Assembly: GCF_900115395.1 (NCBI RefSeq)
Contig: NZ_FOWE01000006.1
Coordinates: 1 to 64,000 of the forward strand
Direction of reading: 5' to 3'
DNA from: Geodermatophilus obscurus
GTDB lineage: Bacteria > Actinomycetota > Actinomycetes > Mycobacteriales > Geodermatophilaceae
DNA: 64,000 nt
The notes under the pieces were generated by a model. It ran no database searches. It was given only the letters and a program-made list of their open reading frames with translations, and was not told where the DNA came from. Shown here in pieces: positions 51,617 to 58,532 of this stretch (position 1 is its first letter; every line of letters starts with the position of its first letter). The translations under genes and the position numbers were made by a program.

Positions 51617-53140
51617 GTGAGCTCCTCCCCCACGGGCCCGTCCGCCCCGGCACCCCTGCCGGCGGACGGGCCCGCGGCGTCCCCGGCCGCGGACGGCCGC
51701 CCGGACCGCGTGGTGCCGACCTGGTCGGACCCGGTGGCGGTCCAGGCGAGCGAGGCCGTCGGCGGCCCGTGGGGCCGGCACGCGGTCACCGGTCGGGCGC
51801 TGTTCTGGACGCCGCTGCGCGTCTGCCTGCTCTACGCCACCGTCGTGCTGGCGGGGGCCTGGCTCAAGCAGTCCCCGTGCACGGACGGCAACTGGGCGGG
51901 CTCGGTGCAGTACACGCACCTGTGCTACTCCGACGCCGTCCCGCTCTTCGGCGTCCACGACCTCGGCTCCGGCGCCGTCCCCTACCTGGACGCCGCCGTG
52001 GAGTACCCGGTGCTCACCGGGGCGTTCATGGCGCTGGCGGCGGTGCTCGGCCGCGGTTACGAGAACCTGGCGACGGCGGCCGGCCTGCTCCCCCAGGTGC
52101 CGCCCGTGCAGGCCTACTACGTGGCCACCTGCCTGCTGCTGAGCCTGTGCGCGCTGGTCACCGTCCGCGCGGTCCTCGGCGCCGCGGGCCCCCGCCCCTG
52201 GGACGCGGCGATGATCGGCCTCTCGCCGCTGCTGCTGGTGCACGCCTTCACCAACTGGGACCTGTTCGCCGTCGCCCTGGCCGTCTGCGGGCTGTGGGCC
52301 TGGGCGCGCGAGCGGCCGGTGCTGGCCGGCGTCCTGCTGGGCCTGGGCACAGCCGCCAAGCTCTTCCCGGCGCTGCTGCTCGGGGCGCTGTTCCTGCTGT
52401 GCCTGCGGGCCGGGCGGCTGCGGGTGTGGCTGCGCGCGGCGGTCGCCGCGGGGGTGGCCTGGCTGGTCGTCGACGTCCCGGTCGCGCTGCTGGCGCCGGA
52501 GAACTGGTCGCTGTTCTTCCTGCTCAACAGCAGCCGGCCGGCCGATCCGGACACGATCTGGAACATGGTCATCACCGCCGCCGGCGGCGACCTGTTCGAC
52601 GGGCCGCTCGCCGACGGCGAGACACCGGTGGTGCTCAACGCGGTCGTCGCCGTCTGCGTGCTCCTGGTGGTGGCCGCGGTCGGCTGGCTGACGCTGGCGG
52701 CGCCGGTGCGCCCGCGGGTGGCCCAGGTGGCGTTCCTGCTCGTGGCCGGCTTCCTGCTGGTCACCAAGGTGTGGAGCCCGCAGTTCTCGCTGTGGCTGCT
52801 GCCGCTGGCGGTGCTGGCCCGGCCGCGCTGGCGCTCGCTGCTGCTGTGGCAGGCCGCCGAGGCCGTGCTGTGGGTGGTGCGGATGCTCTGGTACCTCGGC
52901 ACCGCCGAGCGCGGTGTCGGGATCGAGTGGTTCTTCCTCGCCGTCACCGTTCGCGACGTCGCCGTCGTCGTGCTGATGGCCCTGGTGGTGCGGGACGTGT
53001 GGCGTCCCGACGAGGACGTGGTGCGCACCTCGTGGCCGGGGGTCGACGACCCCGCCGGTGGCCCCCTCGACGGCGCCGCGGACGCGGTGGTGCTGCGTCG
53101 TCGCCGCATGATCAGGTCACCTGATCGTGCGGCGTCCTAG
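51617..53140 (+). CDS. GT87-family glycosyltransferase-like polytopic membrane protein
   Basis: The 507-residue protein starts at GTG 51617. CACACT (51605-51610) lies six bases upstream, a likely leaderless -10. It has about ten hydrophobic helices and short charged loops, with the acidic first outer loop (SVQYTHLCYSDAVPLFGVHD then LDAAVEYPVLTGAFMA) typical of polyprenyl-phosphate-dependent GT-C mannosyltransferases (GT87, DUF2029). The role would be transfer of a mannose-type sugar to a lipid or lipoglycan on the outer face. It corresponds to Rv0051 downstream of ponA1. The end of the coding sequence is part of a strong hairpin. Confidence 0.82.
   Translation: MSSSPTGPSAPAPLPADGPAASPAADGRPDRVVPTWSDPVAVQASEAVGGPWGRHAVTGRALFWTPLRVCLLYATVVLAGAWLKQSPCTDGNWAGSVQYTHLCYSDAVPLFGVHDLGSGAVPYLDAAVEYPVLTGAFMALAAVLGRGYENLATAAGLLPQVPPVQAYYVATCLLLSLCALVTVRAVLGAAGPRPWDAAMIGLSPLLLVHAFTNWDLFAVALAVCGLWAWARERPVLAGVLLGLGTAAKLFPALLLGALFLLCLRAGRLRVWLRAAVAAGVAWLVVDVPVALLAPENWSLFFLLNSSRPADPDTIWNMVITAAGGDLFDGPLADGETPVVLNAVVAVCVLLVVAAVGWLTLAAPVRPRVAQVAFLLVAGFLLVTKVWSPQFSLWLLPLAVLARPRWRSLLLWQAAEAVLWVVRMLWYLGTAERGVGIEWFFLAVTVRDVAVVVLMALVVRDVWRPDEDVVRTSWPGVDDPAGGPLDGAADAVVLRRRRMIRSPDRAAS
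53102..53134 (+). terminator. Hairpin with the GATCAGGTCACCTGATC palindrome, copy 2
   Basis: CGCCGCA (53102-53108) and TGCGGCG (53128-53134) flank the 17-base palindrome at 53110-53126, giving a 33-base almost perfect hairpin that overlaps the last codons of the GT87 gene. The same palindrome occurs at 12932-12948. Confidence 0.65.
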
Positions 53141-53150
53141 CTCGCCGTCG

Positions 53151-53260
53151 GGGGTGGGCCAGGACGCCGTGGGGTGAGCCAGGACGCCGTGGGGTGAGCC
53201 AGGACGCCGTGGGGTGAGCCAGGACGCCGTGGGGTGAGCCAGGACGCCGTGGGGTGAGGG
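53151..53260. repeat. 20-base tandem repeat
   Basis: AGGACGCCGTGGGGTGAGCC is repeated from 53161 at exact 20-base spacing, with four perfect copies and a fifth changed at the last three bases. A partial unit precedes it from about 53151. It lies between the convergent GT87 and endonuclease IV genes and ends six bases before the nfo stop codon. Confidence 0.95.
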
Positions 53261-53266
53261 AGACGG

Positions 53267-54079
53267 TCAGCCCAGGGCCGACCGGACCAGCGCGACCTCC
53301 TCGGCGTGCGAGGTAGCGTCACCCGGGGTCTCCAGGACGACGGGGCAGTCGGCGGCGCGGGCGACCTCCACCAGCAGCTCCAGCGGGATCTCCCCCGACG
53401 CCAGCGGTGCGTGCCGGTCGCGGCCGGAGCCCTGCGGGTCGCGGCTGTTGTTGAGGTGCACCAGGTCGACGCGGCCGGTGATCGCCCGGACGTCGTCGAC
53501 GGCGGTGGCGAGGTCCCAGCCGGCGGCCCACGCGTGGCAGGTGTCGAGGACGAACCCGGCCCCGAACTCGCCGACGGCGTCCCACAGCCGGGCGACCGCG
53601 CCGAGCTCGCGGGCCATGGCGTTGTCGCCGCCGGCGGTGTTCTCGATGAGCAGCGGCAGCGGGAAGCCGCCGTCCTCGGCCTGCCGGACGAAGGTCTTGC
53701 GCCAGTTGTCGAACCCGGCGGCCGGGTCGTCCTTGGCCAGGACGTGCCCGCCGTGCACGACCATCCCGCGGGCGCCGATCGCTGCCGAGGCCCGGGCGTG
53801 CACCGCCAGGTTCTTGCGGCTGGGGATGCGGATGCGGTTGTTGGTCGAGGCCACGTTGAGCACGTAGGGCGCGTGCACGAAGACAGCGACGTCGGAGGCC
53901 AGCAGGTCCCCGGCGTCGGGACGGGGCGGCGGCGCCTTCCAGCCCTGCGGGTCACCGAGGAAGACCTGCACGCCGTCGGCGTCCATCTCCGCCGCCCGGG
54001 CCAGCGGGCCGCCGTCGTCGAGCTCGTTGTCCTCGGTCAGGCCGGGGCCGACGTGTACGCCGACGGGGTGCGTGCTCAC
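53267..54079 (-). CDS. nfo: Endonuclease IV (AP endonuclease family 2)
   Basis: It cleaves abasic sites and removes 3' blocking groups. From GTG 54079 ([20 protein letters not shown]) it has 270 residues. The TIM-barrel metal-binding sequences of the family are present: [72 protein letters not shown], and [12 protein letters not shown] 54079 was chosen because TACCGT lies upstream at a distance consistent with a leaderless promoter; the longer open frame runs back through the rpsF region and has no similarity. The C-terminus ends next to the tandem repeat. Confidence 0.9.
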   Translation of the reverse strand: MSTHPVGVHVGPGLTEDNELDDGGPLARAAEMDADGVQVFLGDPQGWKAPPPRPDAGDLLASDVAVFVHAPYVLNVASTNNRIRIPSRKNLAVHARASAAIGARGMVVHGGHVLAKDDPAAGFDNWRKTFVRQAEDGGFPLPLLIENTAGGDNAMARELGAVARLWDAVGEFGAGFVLDTCHAWAAGWDLATAVDDVRAITGRVDLVHLNNSRDPQGSGRDRHAPLASGEIPLELLVEVARAADCPVVLETPGDATSHAEEVALVRSALG

Positions 54080-54247
54080 ACCGGCGACGGTAGTCAGGGA
54101 CGGCGGGGGGACCCACCCCGCGGCGCTGGTAGCCTGGACCCCGCGCGTCCGTCCGCCGTCCGGCGGGAACGGGCGCGCGACGCGTGTACGACCCTCCTGC
54201 TGCAGACGTCCTGCAGCCGCCACAGACCAGAGGAGGTGGGGTTCTCC

Positions 54248-54535
54248 GTGCGTCACTACGAACTGATGGTCATCCTCGACCCCGACCTGGAGGAGCGCAC
54301 GATCGCTCCCTCCCTCGACCGGTTCTTGACCGTCGTCACCAACTCCGGTGGCACCGTCAAGACCGACATCTGGGGCCGGCGTCGCCTGGCCTACGAGATC
54401 AAGAAGCACGTCGAGGGCATCTACGCCGTCGTCGACATCCAGGCCGAGCCCGCGGCGGTCGCCGAGCTCGACCGGCAGCTCAACCTCAACGAGTCGGTCC
54501 TGCGCACCAAGCTGATGCGGCCCGAGGTCCACTGA
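54248..54535 (+). CDS. rpsF: 30S ribosomal protein S6
   Basis: The 95-residue protein [20 protein letters not shown] and so on is a complete bacterial S6. GTG 54248 follows AGGAGGTGGGG. It binds S18, encoded three genes on, and heads rpsF-ssb-rpsR-rplI. A second, diverged copy lies at 842-1111 on the island. The normal start codon used here (GTG before RHYEL) is missing in that copy. Confidence 0.97.
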   Translation: MRHYELMVILDPDLEERTIAPSLDRFLTVVTNSGGTVKTDIWGRRRLAYEIKKHVEGIYAVVDIQAEPAAVAELDRQLNLNESVLRTKLMRPEVH

Positions 54536-54537
54536 GC

Positions 54538-55032
54538 ATGGCTGGCGAGACCGTCATCACCGTCATCGGCAACCTGACCTCCGACCCGGAGCTGCGCTTC
54601 ACGCCGTCGGGTGCCGCGGTGGCCAACTTCACCGTCGCCTCGACGCCGCGCACCTTCGACCGGCAGTCGCAGGAGTGGAAGGACGGCGAGGCGCTGTTCC
54701 TCCGCTGCAACGTCTGGCGGCAGGCGGCCGAGAACGTGGCCGAGTCCCTCACCCGCGGCTCGCGGGTCATCGTCTCGGGGCGCCTCAAGCAGCGCTCGTT
54801 CGAGACGAAGGAGGGCGAGAAGCGCACCGTCATCGAGCTCGAGGTCGACGAGATCGGCCCCTCGCTGCGCTACGCCACCGCGAAGGTCACCCGTGCCTCC
54901 CGCGGTGAGGGTGGCGGCGGTGGCGGCTTCGGCGGTGGTGGTGGCGGCTTCGGCGGCGGCGGCGGCGGTGGTGGCGGCGCGAGCGACCCGTGGTCGACGC
55001 CCGCCGGCCCGTCCGACGAGCCTCCCTTCTGA
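54538..55032 (+). CDS. ssb: Single-stranded DNA-binding protein
   Basis: SSB coats single-stranded DNA in replication and repair and recruits partners by its acidic tip. The 164-residue protein has the OB fold ([40 protein letters not shown]) and a Gly/Phe-rich linker ([17 protein letters not shown]), and ends SDEPPF, the conserved partner-binding tip. ATG 54538 lies two bases after the rpsF stop. A hairpin element directly follows the stop. Confidence 0.97.
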   Translation: MAGETVITVIGNLTSDPELRFTPSGAAVANFTVASTPRTFDRQSQEWKDGEALFLRCNVWRQAAENVAESLTRGSRVIVSGRLKQRSFETKEGEKRTVIELEVDEIGPSLRYATAKVTRASRGEGGGGGGFGGGGGGFGGGGGGGGGASDPWSTPAGPSDEPPF

Positions 55033-55036
55033 GCAA

Positions 55037-55093
55037 GGACCCCTCTGCCCCCACACCTCGCTGACGCTCGGCGTGGGGCCCTGCAGAGGGGCC
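55037..55093 (+). terminator. Hairpin element after the ssb stop (family member A)
   Basis: GGACCCCTCTGC (55037-55048) pairs with GCAGAGGGGCC (55083-55093) over eleven bases, and the inner part CCTCGCTGACGCTCGGCG forms its own arm pairing. It begins four bases after the ssb stop. It separates rpsF-ssb from rpsR-rplI and may partly terminate transcription. Confidence 0.6.
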
Positions 55094-55124
55094 AGTTCCA
55101 TCCCGTCACTTCCTGGAGAACCCA

Positions 55125-55361
55125 GTGCCCAAGCCCCCCGTGCGCAAGCCCAAGAAGAAGGTCTGCCAGTTCTGCAAGGACAAGGCGACCTACGTCGACT
55201 ACAAGGACACGACCCTGCTGCGGAAGTTCATCTCCGACCGCGGCAAGATCCGTGCCCGCCGCGTGAGCGGCAACTGCAGCCAGCACCAGCGGGACGTCGC
55301 CACGGCCGTCAAGAACAGCCGTGAGATGGCCCTGCTGCCCTACACCTCGACGGCGCGCTGA
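55125..55361 (+). CDS. rpsR: 30S ribosomal protein S18
   Basis: The 78-residue protein has the S18 core ([40 protein letters not shown]) and an N-terminal CQFC pair, with a further Cys and His in NCSQHQ, the zinc-binding (C+) form. Zinc-independent paralogues are known elsewhere in actinobacteria. GTG 55125 follows TGGAGAA. It forms the platform heterodimer with S6. Confidence 0.96.
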   Translation: MPKPPVRKPKKKVCQFCKDKATYVDYKDTTLLRKFISDRGKIRARRVSGNCSQHQRDVATAVKNSREMALLPYTSTAR

Positions 55362-55363
55362 CC

Positions 55364-55819
55364 ATGAGCACCCAGAAGCTGATCCTGACGCAGGAGGTCA
55401 CCGGTCTCGGGTCCTCCGGTGACACGGTGGAGGTCAAGGGCGGGTACGCCCGCAACTACCTCCTGCCCCGCGGCCTGGCCATCGTCGCCACCCGCGGTGC
55501 CGAGAAGCAGGTGACGTCGCTGCGCCGGGCGCGTGCCACCCGCGAGGTGCGCTCGCTCGAGGAGGCCCAGGCCCTGGCCGGGCGCCTCTCCGGGCTGGAC
55601 GTGCGGGTGCCCGCCCGCGCCGGCGACGGTGGCCGTCTCTTCGGCCGCGTCACCACCGCCGACGTCGCCGCGGCCGTCACGGCCGCCGGTGGCCCGGAGC
55701 TCGACCGCCGCCGCATCGAGCTGCCCAGCAGCATCAAGACCACGGGCCAGCACACCGTCACCGTGCGGGTGCACCCCGAGGTCACCGCCCAGCTGCCGAT
55801 CGAGGTCGTCGCCGGCTGA
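55364..55819 (+). CDS. rplI: 50S ribosomal protein L9
   Basis: The 151-residue protein has the N-terminal L9 domain with GDTVEVKGGYARNYLLPRGL, the long connecting helix, and the C-terminal domain ending in HPEVTAQLPIEVVAG. ATG 55364 lies two bases after the rpsR stop. A strong terminator follows, so dnaB further downstream is not part of this transcript. Confidence 0.97.
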   Translation: MSTQKLILTQEVTGLGSSGDTVEVKGGYARNYLLPRGLAIVATRGAEKQVTSLRRARATREVRSLEEAQALAGRLSGLDVRVPARAGDGGRLFGRVTTADVAAAVTAAGGPELDRRRIELPSSIKTTGQHTVTVRVHPEVTAQLPIEVVAG

Positions 55820-55842
55820 GGCAGGTCTCCACAGCGGAGCCC

Positions 55843-55878
55843 AGGAGGGGCGCCGGACCACGGTCCGGCGCCCCTCCT
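55843..55878 (+). terminator. Strong terminator after rplI
   Basis: AGGAGGGGCGCCGGACC (55843-55859) and its perfect complement (55862-55878) form a 17-base stem with a two-base loop. It also serves the convergent small membrane gene at 55896. Confidence 0.85.
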
Positions 55879-55895
55879 GCCGTTCCGGACGGGGG

Positions 55896-56168
55896 TCAGC
55901 CCCCCGGCGCGGCGCCCCGCCGGCCGGCTGCCCGCAGCACCAGCAGCCCGCCCACCGCGGGCACCAGCCCCCGCAGCCGCACGCCGCGCGGCAGCGGCAG
56001 CTGCCGGGCCAGGACCGCGGTGACCAGGTAGGCGGTGCCGTGCAGCGGCCCGACAGCCGACGCCAGCGGCGCCCAGTGCACGGTGGCCAGGTCGACCAGC
56101 AGCACCGCGAGGGTGGCCGGCTCGACCGTCGTGGCGAGGGCCAGCCAGCGGGTCGGGGACTCAGACAC
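55896..56168 (-). CDS. Small membrane protein, possibly DUF3817-like
   Basis: The 90-residue protein starts at GTG 56168, overlapping the stop of the upstream membrane gene by eight bases. It has two or three hydrophobic helices (LALATTVEPATLAVLLVDLA, then GTAYLVTAVLARQLPLP) and the short sequence GPLHGTAYLV that recalls the HG motif of DUF3817 proteins; the assignment is tentative. The C-terminal end is Gly/Arg/Pro-rich. It is cotranscribed with the membrane protein at 56161-56637, which is divergent from the MarR gene. Confidence 0.6.
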   Translation of the reverse strand: MSESPTRWLALATTVEPATLAVLLVDLATVHWAPLASAVGPLHGTAYLVTAVLARQLPLPRGVRLRGLVPAVGGLLVLRAAGRRGAAPGG

Positions 56169-56637
56169 CGGTCGTCGAGCCCGGCCGCACGACCATCAGC
56201 ACCACGACGACCACCCAGACCAGGTTGAAGGTCCCCGAGGCCGTCGCCAGCCGCCGCACCCGCGCCCCGACGTCGGTGCGCGTGCCCCCCGGCGGGAGTC
56301 CGCCCTCGGCGGCGCCGAGCACCTGCTGCTGGCCCGGCAGGACCGCGCCGACCAGCACGCCGGCGGCCAGCAGGGTGAGGGCCATCGCGGCCAGGACCCA
56401 CGTATCGGTGAGCACCCCCAGCGAGCTCGCCGTCGCGATGCCGAACACCGGGACGGCCAGCGACAGGACGGCGTACACCCGGGTCACGCGGTGCAGCAGG
56501 CGCAACGCGGGGACCGCGGCGGCGTCGCCGGCCAGCGCCTGCCGGCCGTAGCGGGGGAACAGGCTCACCGCGACGGTGACCGCGCCGACGAAGACGACGG
56601 CCACGACGACGTGGACGCTGAGCAGCACGGCAGCCAT
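56161..56637 (-). CDS. Four-helix integral membrane protein (DUF2269-like)
   Basis: The 158-residue protein from 56637 has four predicted helices: VLLSVHVVVAVVFVGAVTVA, VYAVLSLAVPVFGIATASSL, VLAAMALTLLAAGVLVGAVL and FNLVWVVVVVLMVV. The first helix carries a His next to the start, as in DUF2269 and related heme- or copper-handling families; function is not established. It diverges from a MarR-type gene across 52 bases that contain a perfect palindrome, so MarR probably represses both. Confidence 0.7.
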   Translation of the reverse strand: MAAVLLSVHVVVAVVFVGAVTVAVSLFPRYGRQALAGDAAAVPALRLLHRVTRVYAVLSLAVPVFGIATASSLGVLTDTWVLAAMALTLLAAGVLVGAVLPGQQQVLGAAEGGLPPGGTRTDVGARVRRLATASGTFNLVWVVVVVLMVVRPGSTTGV

Positions 56638-56649
56638 GTACCCACGGTA

Positions 56650-56662
56650 TCAGCCAGGCTGA
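56650..56662. promoter_or_regulatory. Probable MarR operator
   Basis: TCAGCCAGGCTGA is a perfect palindrome (six-base arms around one base) in the middle of the 52-base gap between the divergent membrane and MarR genes. The surrounding GTATCAGCCAGGCTGAAAC extends the symmetry on both sides, and this is the usual size and place of a MarR operator. Confidence 0.75.
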
Positions 56663-56689
56663 AACAACGGGGACTGCGACGATCGACCG

Positions 56690-57145
56690 GTGACGGGACC
56701 ACGGGGGACGGCGGGCCGGCCGCCGGGCGGCACCGCGATGGCGCTGGTGGTGGCCGGCCGCGCGATGGAGGACCTGGTCGCCGGGCGGCTCGCGCCTCTG
56801 GGGCTGTCGCTGCGACTCTTCGGCGCGCTCGGGCACCTGGCCCGGGACGAGGGCCTCTCCTACACCGAGCTCGCGCGCCGGGCGCGGGTGACGACGCAGA
56901 GCATGCACGCGACCGTCGGCCGGCTCGTCGACCTCGGCGCGGTCGAGCCCGCCGGACCGGGCCGTGGCCGGCGGGCCGGGCTCCGCGTCACCGAGCGGGG
57001 GCGGCGGCTCCTGGCAGACGGCCACGACGCGGTGGACGCACTCGACGCGGAGCTGACCGCCGCCCTCGACCGCAGCGGCGGCGCGCTGGACCTGCCGGCC
57101 CTGCTGGCCGTCCTCGGGCTGGCCGGGCGGCTCCCGGGCGGCTGA
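56690..57145 (+). CDS. MarR-family transcriptional regulator
   Basis: The 151-residue protein has the winged helix-turn-helix of MarR: LSLRLFGALGHLARDEGLSY, then ELARRARVTTQSMHATVGRL as recognition region, VDLGAVEPAGPGRGRRAGLR as wing, and a C-terminal helix for dimerisation. Such regulators usually control a divergent transporter or enzyme and sense phenolic or oxidative ligands. GTG 56690 was chosen because the divergent palindrome lies directly upstream. It converges on the XRE-type gene with 36 bases between. Confidence 0.85.
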   Translation: MTGPRGTAGRPPGGTAMALVVAGRAMEDLVAGRLAPLGLSLRLFGALGHLARDEGLSYTELARRARVTTQSMHATVGRLVDLGAVEPAGPGRGRRAGLRVTERGRRLLADGHDAVDALDAELTAALDRSGGALDLPALLAVLGLAGRLPGG

Positions 57146-57181
57146 CCCGGCCGCGCCCGGCCGCCGGCGTCCAGGGGCGCC

Positions 57182-58027
57182 TCAGGGCGGCGTCGTGCCC
57201 ATCTCCTGGCGGCCGACGACGGACAGCAGCTCCAGCTGGCCGGCGGCGTGGCTGCCGGGCGGCGCGGTGAAGAACAGCAGCCGCTGCCGGCCGTCGTCGC
57301 TGACCAGGCGCTGGCAGTCGAGCTCCACGACGCCGAGGGACGGGTGCACGATCCGCTTGCGGACGGTGCGCCGGACGGCCACGTCGCCGCTGTCCCACAG
57401 GGCGCGGAACTCGGCGCTGGCCGTCCGGAGCCGGGTCACCAGGTCGTCGGCCTCGGCGTCGTGACCCCGCCGGGCGACGGCGGCGCGCAGGTCGGCGGTG
57501 AGCTCGCGGGAGTGGCGCGCGTGGTCCTCCGCAGGGTGGACGTCGCGGGCCGCGGGGTCGGTGAACCAGCGGTGGACGAAGCTGGCCGCCGGCCAGGTCC
57601 GTGGTCCCCCGTCGCCGAGCAGCGCCTCGGCCATGTCGTTCTGCGCCAGGGTCACCTCGAGGTCGGTGACGACCCGCGCCGGCGTCGTCCCCAGGCGGTC
57701 GAGGAGGGCGAGCATCGCCGGCTGCACGTGCGTCGTCCCGCCGGCCGACGGCGGCGCGTGGCCGGCCAGGAGGAAGAGGTGGTCGCGCTCGTCGGCGCCC
57801 AGCCGCAGGGCGCGTGCGAGTGCGGCGAGGACCTGCGGCGAGGGGTGGCGGGCCTTCCCCTGCTCGAGCTCGGTGTAGTACTCGACCGACGCCCCGGCAA
57901 GGCGGGCCACCTCGTCGCGCCGCAGGCCGGGGACGCGGCGCCGCGAGCCGGCCGGCAACCCGACGTCGGCCGGGCGGACCCGCGCGCGCCGGGAGGCCAG
58001 GAAGCTGCCGAGTTCCGCGGGGTCCAC
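57182..58027 (-). CDS. XRE-type regulator with MmyB-like ligand domain
   Basis: The 281-residue protein from GTG 58027 has an N-terminal helix-turn-helix (LGSFLASRRARVRPADVGLP, then VPGLRRDEVARLAGASVEYY with TELEQGKARHPSPQVLAAL) and a C-terminal MmyB-like ligand-binding domain (WPAASFVHRWFTDPAARDVH, ADLRAAVARRGHDAEADDLV). Proteins of this group usually regulate an adjacent oxidoreductase gene; none is seen here, so the target is not clear. It diverges from dnaB across the 505-base region that holds DnaA boxes and an SOS-type box. Confidence 0.88.
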   Translation of the reverse strand: MDPAELGSFLASRRARVRPADVGLPAGSRRRVPGLRRDEVARLAGASVEYYTELEQGKARHPSPQVLAALARALRLGADERDHLFLLAGHAPPSAGGTTHVQPAMLALLDRLGTTPARVVTDLEVTLAQNDMAEALLGDGGPRTWPAASFVHRWFTDPAARDVHPAEDHARHSRELTADLRAAVARRGHDAEADDLVTRLRTASAEFRALWDSGDVAVRRTVRKRIVHPSLGVVELDCQRLVSDDGRQRLLFFTAPPGSHAAGQLELLSVVGRQEMGTTPP

Positions 58028-58292
58028 CGGTCCAGTCTCCCGGTCCGCCCGGCGGCCGGGCCAGGGGGACGGTCGGACATCCCGGGGAGAAGCGTCACGG
58101 GCGGTGACCGGCCGACGGCTGTGACCGCTGTTCCGGGCGGGACGACACGACACGCCCGGGCGCCCGCCGCGCCCGTCTTTCTCGTGTCCACAGCCGGTGG
58201 GCGGCCCGCGCGCAGGTGACACCCGCAGGACCGCGGGATGTCCGGCCGGTGTCCCGCTCGTCTCCACATGTCGACTCGGGCTGTCCACCGAC

Positions 58293-58301
58293 TTGTCCAC
58301 A
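58293..58301 (+). promoter_or_regulatory. Perfect DnaA box upstream of dnaB
   Basis: TTGTCCACA is the exact consensus DnaA box, while the boxes I could find at the probable oriC are mostly one base off. It lies 232 bases before the dnaB start. Confidence 0.75.
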
Positions 58302-58416
58302 AGTTGTGCAGAACCGGGTGCACACCGGTGTTGGACGCGCGGCCGACGGCTTCCTACCGTCCTCCTCGGTACCAGGGGCCGGCGGGAACTGTCGGTGGTC
58401 CCCGGTAGCAAGTCCC

Positions 58417-58432
58417 TCGAACGCACGTTCGA
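58417..58432. promoter_or_regulatory. Perfect LexA (SOS) box upstream of dnaB
   Basis: TCGAACGCACGTTCGA matches the mycobacterial and actinobacterial LexA consensus TCGAAC-N4-GTTCGA in all twelve fixed positions. It is flanked by CC and GG, extending the palindrome (CCTCGAAC...GTTCGAGG), and lies 101 bases before the dnaB start. Confidence 0.7.
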
Positions 58433-58532
58433 GGACGGACGTCGCGCGTCCCTGGTGCTTCCCCCACCCGGGCCCTGGCCGATCCGGCCAGGGCTCGTCC
58501 GCGCGCGCCCGCGAGCAGAGGGAGGTATCCAG

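Larger units (their letters stand above)
58028..58532. promoter_or_regulatory. Control region upstream of dnaB
   Basis: No gene is visible in these 505 bases. The region contains a perfect DnaA box (58293-58301), a one-mismatch box (GTGTCCACA, 58184-58192), a perfect LexA-type box (58417-58432), a possible -10 (TACCGT, about 58355-58360), and the dnaB ribosome binding site GGGAGGT at about 58520-58526. Confidence 0.65.

Noticed and set aside
53151..53260. CRISPR array
   Set aside because: The 20-base units are directly adjacent with no spacers, and no cas gene is present in the window.
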